Shown here: piece by piece, positions 35,236 through 46,271 of the stretch
How the letters are laid out: each line of letters starts with the position of its first letter
Position numbering within the stretch: position 1 is the stretch's first letter
DNA from: Antilocapra americana
Lineage: Eukaryota; Chordata; Mammalia; Artiodactyla; Antilocapridae
NCBI GenBank assembly: GCA_007570785.1
Contig: ML662442.1
Coordinates: 28,968,031-29,032,030 of the forward strand
Length of the DNA stretch: 64,000 nt
Reading direction: 5' to 3'
Notes under the pieces: generated by a model
What the model was told of the DNA's origin: nothing
The model's input: only the letters and a program-made list of their open reading frames with translations
Databases searched by the model: none
Made by a program: the position numbers and the translations under genes

Positions 35236-37694
35236 AAGAAAGACAAGCAAAAATAGCCCCATTTGTCAACTTAAGTGTCTCTGTATCTCCTGTGTGTCAC
35301 ACAATGCAGGAAAAGTAATCATTTCTGGAGTCACCAGGAAGCTCATAACCATGTGAATCTGAGCAGATTCCTAAGTTTCATCTTCAGAACTTTGTATCTC
35401 CTGACCATCAAACAAGATACTAAAAGTTTTCAAAACATAGAAAATCTGTGTATGCGCACACATATAAAAAATTATATTATTGCTAATGCATATAATCTAG
35501 ATAAGGTCTAAAGCTTTACTTACCATGTTCCACAATCTATCGATATTCGTATCACAGTACTTGGCATATAGCAGAACAGCAGGCTCTCAGTAACCATTTA
35601 TTAAATGATTATGATTATGATAACATTGAAAGCTGAACTCAGAGACTTCTACCAAAGAGATTCATTTTCATGTTTGCTCTGAGTTTTTCTTAAACTAAAA
35701 TGTTAATTCATGGTCATGAAAATATCAAAGGTTTTGTTTTTTCTTCACACCAAAATTAATTGTGATAAACACAGGAAAACTGCAGGCTCACCAGAAAGAT
35801 TAATACCAAATTCAAGAAAGAGTTGGCAGCTAAATTTGTCCATATTTGTGGAATAATACACAATTGAAATTCTCCCCCAAGGAGATATTAGATACAGCTT
35901 GTAAGCTATTACAGGAAATAGCTGCCGTAGCTTCTCCAATTACAGATTAAGTATCAATCATTTAGCAAGCCAGAAATGATGCCAAACTTAATTCTAATAT
36001 CATATCAAATGATGTAAATTCTATTTTAGGTATATTTAGACATTTTACCTTGATTCTCTAATTCTTGTCCAAAGAGAAATGAACATTCCACCTTCCCAAA
36101 TTAACATAAATAAATTCTTATCCAATACATACACGTACTCTCTCCATTAACCATTATTTGTATGTGATTACATTCTGATGGTCCGAAACCCTAAGGAACA
36201 AAGTCAAATTGCAAGAAAACAAGCTGATATCATGCAGTTTGAGAAAATCATTTCCACTGAGTCCAAAAGTCAGAAGAAATTTAGTTCAGTTTCCTAAACA
36301 ACACAGAAAACTCTGATCTTCTGAATGACCACCATGAATCATTTATTGTGTCATAATCAAAAAAAAGAAAATTCAATAATGTTCAGCATATTCTACTAAG
36401 TAACTCAAGTGGATGCAGATTTTTTATTCCCATCAACATAAAAAGATTATAAGCTTGAGCACTAATTAATTAGAAAATTCAGTGAACCCTAAACCCCTAC
36501 TCTCTAAGAATTTTATTAAGCTTTTTTATAAGTCAGAAATAACACAAAAAAGAAGAAAATTAAATAAAATGGCTCAGTAAATTTGCAATAATTACACCAT
36601 ACCATATTAATAATCAAAATCTATTTTAACAACTTAGTGTTGAGTGCCAAAGATCAGAATTCTTTTGACCTTCCAAAAGTCAATCTGCATATTTTGAAGG
36701 ACATTGAGTCACTTCTGCTTTCCTTTGATATATTAAAGGGAGAATGCTGATCTATTTCTAGATAAAGTCGCACACATTTACAAATAGTCTAATGCGGTTG
36801 GCTTCCAAAGTTGATCAGGATAGAGTTCATCAAACAATTTTTAGCTCACAATCTCACTTCTTCAGGATGCTTTTGCTACCCTGTATTCCAACTGTTTTTT
36901 TCTATGAAAGCTGTGGTAAGATTTCAAAACTTAAGTGAGGAAAACACTTTCTTTATGCTAATTAAAATGCAATACACTAGGTCCTTGACATTTATATCAG
37001 ATAGTTCCTGGATCTTTCATAATCCTGAAATTTTAAAGTATCACCACAGAGAATCAAAACTCTGCACTCCATTCATGGAGTGCAATGTTATCAGTGGGCT
37101 CAGTCACTAGCTAGCAGCTAACTTTTAGCAATCACCACACCAGCCTCAAAGAGTTCAGAAGCCAAGTTCATGCCTCAGCAAAATCACAAATTAGTTTCTG
37201 TCATGGATCTTTGGTTTAATTATGAAGAAATGAAACCAAAAATTTTAATGTGCAAATGTCAAAGTTATAGTATAAATAGGATGCTCTCCAAAAAAAAAAA
37301 AGACAAATTCAATAAAAAATAAGCTCAGGGACCAAATCCTTTCAGTAGGCATTAAAAGGAGTCAACAAATCTGTTTAAAGTTTTTAATGTAATACTTTAA
37401 AAAAAAAAAAAAGGAAGCCAAAACTGCAGCTCTAGATACCTTAAAATTACTATTATCTGGGTAAACAATGGCATTTATTTCAGTTTGGGGGAAAAAAGCA
37501 ATTATCACCTTAAGGAGAATAATTTTCTAGGAAAAAACAATTCAAAAAGTTTCAATCAAGAGGGGACTAATGCTCAATTAAAAAATCTATCAATAGAAAT
37601 ATACTTTTCTATTCATATAAAGTTTTTGTTAAGAGCACTCATTTTAATAAGATAGAAACAATAAAGTCAGGATTGTGAAGACATCTATTTCTGG
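35236..37694. other. Unassigned AT-rich sequence
   Basis: A short L2/MIR-type end (acttggcatatagcagaaca) is at about 35560-35610. A-homopolymers lie at about 37291-37301 and 37398-37412. Otherwise nothing recognised over about 2.4 kb. Confidence 0.45.
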
Positions 37695-37825
37695 TTGTTA
37701 TTGTTCAGTCACTAAGTCATGTCTGACTCTTTGCAACCCTATGGACTGCAGCCCACCAGGCTCCTCTGTCCTTCGTTATCTCCCAGAGTTTGCTCAAATT
37801 CATGTCCCTTGAGTCCATCTAATAA
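37695..37825 (-). mobile_element. BovB 3' end fragment, antisense
   Basis: ttgttcagtcactaagtcat, ggactgcagcccaccaggct, then atctcccagagtttgctcaa. The last motif distinguishes BovB from the Bov SINEs, which diverge before it. About 130 bp only. Confidence 0.8.
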
Positions 37826-38656
37826 GTATTTCTGGTAATGGTAGGTAATTTGAGCCAAGTCTTCAGTTGAGGACAGGTATAAAAGGTGGACAGAATGTTT
37901 ATTTTTAAAGCTGCTCGAGGGTATTAAAGACAAATTTCAAAAACACAAATAAAGGAAATAGATTCAGAAAAGAAAGTCCACTTTGAGGTTTAATTTTTCC
38001 CTCAAGGCATTGACTAATTGTGGAGGGAGTGATTGAGAGATTAAAAGACTGAGCAGAGCTTTGGATGGCCTCATGAAGACAGAGGGATGGTGACTGATGT
38101 CCAGGATTGACCATGTAGAGGACCTTGGTGAATCCACCTTGCTATGGATTGGGACTTAAAAGGGCTATAACCTACAAATAAAGGGGAACTGGAAATGAAA
38201 ATGCACCTCACAGGAACTATAGCCCAAGTTTGAATCTTATCAAGCATTGAAATTGTATTAAGTGGTCTGAGAGCAAGTGATTCTAGCATCCAGAGTGGTA
38301 GATCTCCAGGGAGAAATGAACATAAGTTTTCTCAAAAGGAAGATGACATCACTTTAAGCATTGAATTATTTCTTTACACAATACTACAAACATAATATCA
38401 GGTTCAAAATAAAAAGTTATCTTGTACATATGTGAACAAAAGGATATGATTTAAAAGCAACAGTAATAAAAGACAAGAGAAACACAGTTTTAGGGTCTAC
38501 AGATACTTCACAGAATTTAGAATGAGTGTTCTTACTCTACATAAAGAGATAAAAGACTAGAAATTTCATCAGTGAACTGGAAATCATAAAAAATTATCCA
38601 AGCAGAAACTCTAGACAAAAAAGGAGTATAAAAAATTAGCCAAAATTAAGAATTCG
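37826..38656. other. Unassigned sequence
   Basis: Nothing recognised. Confidence 0.5.
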
Positions 38657-38842
38657 GGCCTCCCAGGTGGGTCAGTGGTTAAGAATCCACCTGCAATGCA
38701 GCAGATGCAGGTTGAATCCCTGGTAGGGAAGATCCCCTGGAAAAGGAAATGACAACCCACTCCAGTATTTTTGCCTGGGGAATCCCATGGACAGAGGAGA
38801 CTGGCGGGCCACAGTCCATGGGGTTGCAAAGAGTTCAATAAA
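38657..38842 (+). mobile_element. Bov-tA SINE, sense
   Basis: ggcctcccaggtgggtcagt, cacctgcaatgcagcagatg, cagtattttt gcctggggaa; tail ends early at agagttcaataaaac. Confidence 0.9.
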
Positions 38843-39017
38843 ACAGAGACTGTGCAAGCACACACTGACTAGCAGATTAAACACAGCTGAAGAAAGAATC
38901 AGTGAACTGAAATATAAGCCCCCCAGATAATATATCCTATGGGGGAAAAAGAAGTAAAACAGTAAAATACAGAAAAGGGAATAAAAGACATGAAAGACAA
39001 TGAAAGGATTTACAATA

Positions 39018-39480
39018 TGGTTAGTTTTCTATTGCTGCATAACTAACTACTACCAACTTGTAGCAGTAAACACAACACAACTGTATTAGCTCACAACTAT
39101 TTTCATCAAAAGTCTGGCATGACATGCTAAGTTCTCTGCTTTGGGCTCACAAGATTGAAGTCAAGGTGTCAGGCTGAGTTTTTGACTAAAGTTTGTGAAG
39201 GAAAATCTATTGCCTTCTCGTAGGCACAATTTAATTCTTAGTATTTTGTGTGACTGAGATCCCCATTTCCTTGCTGGTTATCAGTGGGTACCACTTTTAG
39301 CTGCTAGAGGCGGCCCACACTTCTTGTCATGTAGCCTCTTCCATCTTCAGATCAGTAATGGGGCATCAAATTGTTCTCACACTTTGAATTGCAGGCTTCC
39401 CCTCCTGCCAATGGCCAACAAAATGCTCAGCTTTTAAATAGCTCATGTGATTAGGTCAAGTCACTAGATAAATGTTGTTT
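39018..39480 (-). repeat. MaLR/ERVL-type LTR remnant, antisense
   Basis: ttctattgctgcataactaa, tcaaggtgtcaggctgag, ctgctagaggcggcccacac, cctcttccatcttcagatca and tagctcatgtgattaggtca follow the antisense order of an old MLT1-like LTR. It is an ancient solo LTR with no internal retroviral sequence beside it. Confidence 0.55.
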
Positions 39481-39504
39481 GAAGATCAACTGTGCCATGT
39501 AACA

Positions 39505-39720
39505 GGCTTTCCAGGTGGCTCAGTGGTAAAGAATTCACCTGTCAATGCAGGAGCCACAGGAGAAATGGGTTCAATCCCCAGGTGGGGAAGACCCCCTGGA
39601 GTAGGAAATGGCAACCCACTCCAGTATTCTTGCCAGAACAATCTCATGGACAGAGGAGTCTGGCAGGCTATGTCCATAGGGTCACTAAGAGTTGGACACA
39701 ACTGAGCGACTGAGCATGCA
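39505..39720 (+). mobile_element. Bov-tA SINE, sense (cluster copy 1)
   Basis: ggctttccaggtggctcagt to acaactgagcgactgagcat. First of four same-orientation copies in 1.14 kb. Long frames on both strands are antisense or sense shadows of the SINE. Confidence 0.92.
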
Positions 39721-39977
39721 CACATGTACCATATAATATAACCATGGGAGAAAATCTACCATATATACCAGTTGAGGGAGTATCAAGGCCTGAACACTAG
39801 AGGAGTGGGAAATTCTGGGGACCGTCTTAGGATCTTGCCCATCACAAGCATTCTAATCAATGATCAGGTCACATTAACAAAAGAAGCCATGGAAGACAGA
39901 GTATTCTGAATAATAATCCTGGAAGGGATCAATTAGGAGTTCGGGATTAATAGATACATACTATATATAAGGCCCTG

Positions 39978-40181
39978 GGGCTTCCCTGGTGGTTCAGATG
40001 GCAAAGAATCAGCCCACAATGCAGGAAACCTGGGTTCAATCCCTGGGTTGCAAGGATCTCTTCGGAGGAAGGAGAGGGTAATGGCTACCCACTCAAGTAT
40101 TCTTGTCTGGAGAATTCCATGGATAGAGGAGCCTGGCGGGCTACAGTTCATGGGGTCACAAAGAGTCAGCTGACACTAATA
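39978..40181 (+). mobile_element. Bov-tA SINE, sense (cluster copy 2)
   Basis: gggcttccctggtggttcag to agagtcagctgacactaata. The body carries an extra gaggaaggagagggtaatgg stretch relative to its neighbours. Confidence 0.92.
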
Positions 40182-40196
40182 CTTTTCACTTAATGG

Positions 40197-40398
40197 GCTT
40201 CCCTGGTTGTTCAGATGGTAAAGAATCTGCTTGCAATGCAGAAGACCTGAATTTGACCCCTGGGTTGGGAAGATCCCCTGGAGAAGGACGTAGCAACCCA
40301 CTCCAGTATTCCTGCCTGGAGAATTCCATGGACAGAGAAGCCTGGTAGGCTACAGTCCATGGGGTCACAAAGAGTTGGACACAACTGAGTGACTAACA

Positions 40399-40399
<1 letters not shown>
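40197..40399 (+). mobile_element. Bov-tA SINE, sense (cluster copy 3)
   Basis: gggcttccctggttgttcag to acaactgagtgactaacac. Its 3' end runs directly into the (CA)n tract. Confidence 0.93.

Positions 40400-40449
<50 letters not shown>
40396..40449. repeat. (CA)n microsatellite on a SINE tail
   Basis: Longest simple repeat in the window: after one T interruption at 40405, about 22 pure CA units. It continues the terminal aacac of the preceding SINE, which suggests it grew from that tail. Confidence 0.95.
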
Positions 40450-40451
<2 letters not shown>

Positions 40452-40643
40452 CCTGCCAATGCAAGAAGTGTAAGAGACATAAGAGATGTGGGTTTGATCT
40501 CTGTGTGGGGAAAAATCCCGAGGAGGGCACATCTATCCACTCCAATATTTTTGCCTGGAGAATCCCATGGACAGAGGAGCCTGGCGGCGTGGTCCACAGG
40601 ATTACAAAGAGTTGTACACAACTGAAGCGACTTAGCACACAAG
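40450..40643 (+). mobile_element. Bov-tA SINE, sense (cluster copy 4)
   Basis: ctcctgccaatgcaagaagt, then gggtttgatctctgtgtggg, and tail acaactgaagcgacttagca. Same head subfamily as 4488 and 24978. The first head bases are replaced by the CA tract. Confidence 0.9.
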
Positions 40644-40647
40644 CATG

Positions 40648-40862
40648 CACTTTATATAAAATAGATAAATATCAAGAACCTATTATATAGCGCTGGCAAC
40701 TATATTCAGTGTCTTGTAAAAATCTATAATGGATAAGAAACTGAAAATATATATATATATAAAGACTACATATGTATATATAGAAGTAAATCATTTTTCT
40801 ACACACCTGAAACTAACAAAACATTGTATATCAACTGCACTTCAATAGACAAATAAGTACTA
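40648..40862 (+). mobile_element. L1 3' UTR end, sense
   Basis: aaaatagataaatatcaaga, ccctattatatagc-like run, cactatattcagtgtcttgt-like run, and cacacctgaaactaacaaaa then ttgtatatcaactgcacttc. Contains an (AT)n tract at about 40747-40761. 5'-truncated or cut by the SINE before it. Confidence 0.82.
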
Positions 40863-41419
40863 CTTTTGAAAAGCAAATCATCAGTTAACTTGTATTTTGG
40901 TAGCTCCATCACAGTGATTTTCAGACTTACAGATTTCAACCTATTAGTGGTCATAATATCAGTTTCATGAGTTACAACCCACTGATTTTTTTATTGAAAT
41001 AATTAAAGAGAAGAAAAAGGAAATATCACAAGCAACTTAGTGGAAATTTGAACATGATGAGGAATTCATCTGAAATCTTGAAGTAGATCCAAATATGTCC
41101 CAAGTGGGAGGAAGCCCACAATAATCATGCTTTCTGTTACACATATACACATATACCCAAAGATATATGTTTACCCATATTTGGAGATATATATATATAT
41201 ATATCTCCAAACAAAATAAATATATATATAGTGATCAGAAAACATTGAAAGCTACTAACAGATTACAGAGAATCCTATTATTTATGTACAATTATCATTT
41301 TACTCTATTCCTTATGTACTATCTTTAGGAACCAAGTGTTCCCATTGGACTTTATTGTCCCCAGGAATCTGAATAGCAGTCTAATTCCCCACACAACCAT
41401 ATTCAAGGTAATTCACTTG
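40863..41419. other. Unassigned; AT-rich with a perfect palindrome
   Basis: Holds a perfect 32-bp inverted repeat at 41180-41211 (listed separately) and a short (TA)n at about 41221-41230. Otherwise nothing recognised. Confidence 0.5.
41180..41211. repeat. Perfect 32-bp palindrome
   Basis: tttggaga, then nine TA-type steps, then tctccaaa: all 16 base pairs match around the centre between 41195 and 41196. It could extrude as a cruciform or hairpin. The non-TA arms show it is more than a simple repeat. Confidence 0.95.
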
Positions 41420-41530
41420 ACAGTTACTTAATGCTTCCCCATACATGAGCATGGGGCTCAAAATTGGAGATTTAAAGATGAATAAAACTAGTCCCTGTAC
41501 TCAAGATATTTATATACCTCCAACCTTTTA
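41420..41530 (+). repeat. L2/MIR-class-like fragment, sense
   Basis: catgagcatggggctcaaaa, ttaaagatgaataaaactag, tccctgtactcaagatattt resemble the common opening of old L2-class repeats. Low certainty. Confidence 0.4.
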
Positions 41531-42866
41531 CTATACTGTGAAAGCTTTATGTTTTTTAAAATTTCTGTTTCTTATCAAACTGTTCATATTCTTCTCAAAT
41601 CTACTTTTGTCTCACTGACTATACTGTCTTTGGGTATATTCCTCTGTAGGGTAAATTTGGGTTTAAGCAAATGATCAAGATATTTTTACTTAGAAGTTAT
41701 CCCTATCTGTATTACATGTAGTCCTGTAGTACAGATTGTAAAAATCAATAAACACCATCATTATCTATAAATATTAAGTAACTAATGTTACTTCCTGGTA
41801 CCTTAGCTTATTGCTTTTAGATTTGGGTTTTACTCCAAAATGCATTTGAAATTTTGAAATCAGATTAGAAAGTATATAAAGAGGAGAGGGAATGTCTATA
41901 ATCATGTTAATTTTTTGCCAAGAAATATTAAATCGAAGCCCTCTTTGAAAGAGGTATTATAATGAGTGTTACTTCATGTTCATTGTGTGGGTTTATGTGT
42001 TTGTTAAAAAAAAAAGGTAACTGATTCTCTCTACATCCTTTGGAGAAGGGTCATGTTGGTCCATGTCTGGCTACACAGTATATTAAAGATTTAACTAAAA
42101 CCTTAAAACTAAGCATAATGTACTACAGGCAATAAATTGAAACCCATTGAACAGAGGATCACCACCATAACTGGAACCACAGTGCTGATTTGTCCAATTC
42201 TAATTTATTCTTGTCAATGAATCAGGGCATCAAGTTAGGGTTTTGCTACACAATTTGCCAAAGAAAAATAAAAGACTGCTAGGAGAGTTTTCTTTCCCAC
42301 AGAGCAGTTTGCCTAAGGTGTTCACACATCCACCCACTGAAATTTAATCATTAATGTAGCACATTGCCAGAGAGATGAAAGGCAGTAAAGTGACATAGGT
42401 TAGTTAGATCTCAGGAGAAAAACCAACATATCAAAGTCCTGTCAGGATAAGAGATAGGAATCCAAAGGACAACAGGAACTTTGTTTTGCACAAAAGAAAT
42501 ATTTCTATTTATCAACTTCTACATATTTGTTAAATTTCTCATCTTTTTCCACCACCATCCATCCCACCAATATGATGCAGTAAATTTTTGAAAATAAAGG
42601 ATGGCCAAAATAGCAAAGTTTAACAAAATTGCTGGTAAGGTTGATAAGGACTGATTTTGCCAGGCTGTTCTAATATGTTGTTAGGAAAATGATGTTATTG
42701 ACAAGGTAAGTTAAAAGGCTTGCAGGAGATAATTTGAAGGAGGATCAAACCAGACTATCAAAATCCAAGTCACAAGTTCTAATACTTACAAGGCCACTCA
42801 GGGAAAATAAGTAATGAGGCTGGTCTAACATAACACCATAGAGAGTGGTACCATATTGTAAAATAC
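41531..42866. other. Unassigned sequence
   Basis: Nothing recognised. Confidence 0.5.
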
Positions 42867-43011
42867 CTGCTCTGCTTAGATATGCAGTACTCTTCCACTC
42901 CATTAAGGCATTTCCATGAAGGAAATGGGGAAAGTGGTCCGAGATCTTTTACTTTTTCAAAAGTATCTGAAGATCTGGATGCTTCTGTGAATGTTCTCAA
43001 TTTTTGTTGAA
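42867..43011 (-). other. Candidate internal exon (unconfirmed), minus strand
   Basis: On the minus strand a strong pyrimidine tract (ttttttgtttgttgttttcag) ends at 43012. A single frame is then open for the whole 145 nt, followed by a possible donor (gcag|gtattt) after 42867. The acceptor splits a codon after its first base, and the donor leaves two bases. The 47-residue peptide (with FEKVKDLGPLSPFPSWKC in its middle) looks protein-like in composition and lies in no recognised repeat. I do not recognise the protein. The donor is only moderate (+4/+5 are T), and the frame also stays open beyond it. Chance remains likely. Confidence 0.3.
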
Positions 43012-44599
43012 CTGAAAACAACAAACAAAAAATATGTATAAGCCATCTTGAACTTAAATTTCTGCTCTATGTGACCTCTACTCTAGAAGGAAATAATTAG
43101 GTGATATAAGAAAAGGCGTGCTCTGTAATTCAGCTAATATTAACAAAAATATAACAAAGCTTTGGAAACAATTATTTTTATCATTACCTCTGGATTATGA
43201 TTCACTTTACCTTATACCTACGGTTAATGTTGGAAATAAAAGATACACAAAATCACCCTAAAAGAGCATTGTTTATCATCAGGGAGTATGAAAGTTATCA
43301 GGACCTGGTGTTCAACTTGCATATTGGTCTCAATGCCCAACAAACCAATGGAGCAACACCAGCATTATAAATTACAAACTTCCTTAGAAAGGCCAATTGT
43401 GTAATTCCCTAATCTTGGTGCATAGTTTTAAGAGTGGGGGAAATATGATTTTAATATTTTTCTCCTGTGTAAATGTCACTCAAATGCATCGGCATATTTG
43501 AAGGGTATTTTCTACTCTTTCCAGTCCCTTTATGGCCTGAAATGTCAACACATAGTCAATAGCTCATTTCCTGTTGATCTTTTAGAACTAATTTTTTTTT
43601 CAAATGAAACCAACAATTTATTTTTAAAACTCCTTGGCTGCCCATTAGGATAATACTGCTTTGGGCTCTGCATACACCTCCCAATTAATTGGATCTTTCC
43701 TCATCACCCTCTCAACATCACATCATCATGAACTGAGTTGTTTCCCAGCCTTCAAATCCGGTGCAAGCTGGGCCTGACTTTTCCTTATAAGAGGTGCTCT
43801 GTTATCCTACACAGAGTCCTCTCTCTTCAATTTACTCAGCACCCTCTTGACACAGTTGATTTGCAGTGAACCCTGCCTCAGTCTTTAAGTAACTCTAGCC
43901 TTGATCCATGGATCCAAGTAATTCTAATGGCATAGAAAAAAACTTGCTAAATAGTTTAATTTGGCCTCAATAGCTGACCTGAATTTCAGCTATTGAGGGC
44001 AAAACTCCTGCAACACTAGTTAAATGTGGTCTAGCCTTGGCATCTTGGAAAAATTTATGAAGTTCATATTACTCTATACTGTTTTATCAAATGAAGCACT
44101 GATCATTTCCTAATATTTTAAAAATCACTCCTCTCCTAACAATATTGCTCCAACAGGAGGAAATTTCAATTGGCTCTTTTCACTGCGTTCCAGGTGAAGA
44201 TTTGTAGGATATAGAATATTAAAAATTGTAGTCAGAACAAAGAAAATGCTGTAGCTTTTTAAAAATGACTCTTCACAGAAGTTCACAGAATACTAAATAG
44301 CACATATTTCCTTCTCAAGGAAATCAAATTTGCAAATACACCTAACATCAAGCTCCATTATTGAGCTCAGAAGATTGCAGTGGTCACATTACTGACTTTC
44401 TTTTTCAAGGGTTGTGAGTAAAGTCAGGTAGATTTTTTCAGACTGTCAGTTCCAGCAACTCTTCTTTGGTGGGTCTACAGAGCAATATCATATATATAGA
44501 TACCATAAAAGACAAAGTAGAAGAGCGTTAGTCACTGAAAATCAATCATCATTTTCCTACAATACAAAATGTAAGGATTATGTATACTATAAAGAAGTA
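43012..44599. other. Unassigned sequence
   Basis: Nothing recognised over about 1.6 kb. Confidence 0.5.
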
Positions 44600-45016
44600 T
44601 ATTTTTTTAATTGAAGGATAATTGCTTTACAGTATTGTGTTGGTTCCTGCCAAACATCAAATAAATCAGCCATAGGTAAACATATGGCCCCTCTCTCTTA
44701 AACCTCCCTCCCACCTCTCTCCCCATCCCACCCCTCTAAGTTGTTACAGAGCCCAGGTTTGAGTTCCCTGAGTCATACAGGAAATTCCCACTGGCTATCC
44801 ATTTTACATATAGTAATATATGTTTCCATGTTACTCTCTTCTTACATCCACTCTCTCCTTTCTCCCCCACATTGTGTCCATAAATCTCTTCTCTATGTCT
44901 GTGTCTCCATGATGCCCTGCAAATAATTTCATCAGTAACATTTTTCTAGATTCCATATGTATGCGTTAGTATATGATATTTCTTTTTCTCTTTCTGACTT
45001 CCTTCATTCTTATACA
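44600..45016 (-). mobile_element. L1 3' end, antisense
   Basis: T-run and attgaaggataattgcttta, tgtgttggttcctgccaaac, cctccctcccacctctctcc, cactggctatccattttaca, atttttctagattccatatg and tttctttttctctttctgac. More diverged than the 16.5-kb copy. Confidence 0.85.
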
Positions 45017-45036
45017 GAAAGAAGAATTCTTATACA

Positions 45037-45362
45037 ACTTCAGTCACTAAGTTGTGTCCAACTCTTTGCAACCCCATGGACTGCCGCACACCAGGCTTCC
45101 CTGTCCTTCACCATCTCCAAGAGTTTGCTCAAACTCATGTCCATTGAGTCAGTGATGCCATCCAACTTCTGTCAACCCCTTCTTCTCTGCCTTCTACCTT
45201 ACCCAATATCAGAGTCTTTTCTAATGAGTCAGCTCTTCACATCAGGTGGTAAACAATTGGAGCTTCAGCTTTAGCGTTAGTCCTTCCAATGGAATGAATA
45301 TTCAGGGTGGATTTCCTTTAGGATTAACTCTTACTTATGGTCCAGTGCTGACATCCATGTAT
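45037..45362 (-). mobile_element. BovB 3' end, antisense, with internal deletion
   Basis: acttcagtcactaagttgtg, atctccaagagtttgctcaa, catgtccattgagtcagtga, aatgaatattcagggtggat. About 100 bases that other copies carry after tttcctttaggat are missing before tccagtgctgacatccatgt. Confidence 0.87.
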
Positions 45363-45867
45363 TACTATTTTTCTCTCTCTACAGATATAGATGTATGGGT
45401 GTTACATATGAGTGTAGGGGACTGACGGGGAGGAATATTACAGAAATTATGTGAAAAAGAGAGACTCCAAAGAGAATAGAGTTATAGGGAAAGAAGATAA
45501 AATGTGAACAGAGAAATAAATAAAAATTAAAACATGAGCTTCTTTTTAGAAAGAGGCCTGCAGGTGTGATATAGCCAAGATTCCATGGATACTGGGCGCA
45601 CAAAGTTGATGGATTACCAAGAGAGGGAGAGAAATTGAGGGAAGAAAGCCCTTCACCAACTCCCAGAAGGTGGGAAGAAGAGTATCTCATTATATAAAAT
45701 CAAGAAGGCATCATGAGAGGAAATTCCATCTATAACTAGGAATCTAGGAGTGCTCACTAGTTCAGTTCTCTGATACAGTTGATGGGAAAGGAGGGGAAAA
45801 AATGGGAGTTTCCCTTCTCCCTAAAGTGTTCTTAAGTTAATTTTTAAATATTATGTTTTGGTGGCTT
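45363..45867. other. Unassigned, purine-rich; shares a segment with 56.2 kb
   Basis: A stretch at about 45455-45500 (gagactccaaagagaatag, then agttatagggaaagaagat) resembles one at about 56225-56300 in the same orientation. Both lie beside BovB copies. It could be an old unnamed repeat or LTR piece. Confidence 0.35.
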
Positions 45868-46084
45868 ACATCAGTTCAGTTCAGTCACTCAGTCGTGTCC
45901 AACTCTTTGTGATCCCATGGACTGCAGCACACCAGGCTTCCGTGTACATCACCAACACCTGGAACTTACTCAAACTCAAGTCCATCGAGTCGGTTATGCC
46001 TTCCAACCATCTCATCCTCTCTCGTCCCCTTCTCCTCCTACCTTCAATCTTTCCCAGTATCAGGGTTTTTTCCAATGAGTCGGT
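45868..46084 (-). mobile_element. BovB 3' end fragment, antisense
   Basis: tcagttcagttcagtcactc, ggactgcagcacaccaggct, caagtccatcgagtcggtta, ccttcaatctttcccagtat. About 217 bp; ends at ttccaatgagtcggtt. Confidence 0.9.
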
Positions 46085-46219
46085 TTATTATTTTATGCCC
46101 AGGCATTTTTTTTGAGGTTTATAGGGTCATTGTTTCTTCCAAACAAATTAAAAACTTAGATAAAAAAGAAATACAGACCAAAATAATACATTTGCTAGCC
46201 ATAAAGACTGTTAAAGCAG

Positions 46220-46269
46220 ATAACCTACTATGAGAACCATGATAACCTACTATGAGAACCATGATAACC
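46220..46269. repeat. 22-bp tandem repeat, 2.3 copies
   Basis: The unit ataacctactatgagaacca plus tg occurs at 46220-46241 and 46242-46263, with a partial third to 46269. Identical copies imply recent duplication or an assembly stutter. Confidence 0.95.
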
Positions 46270-46271
46270 CT

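Noticed and set aside
40211..40650. 143- and 85-codon frames with long CV repeats
   Set aside because: They are translations of the CA microsatellite and flanking SINEs.
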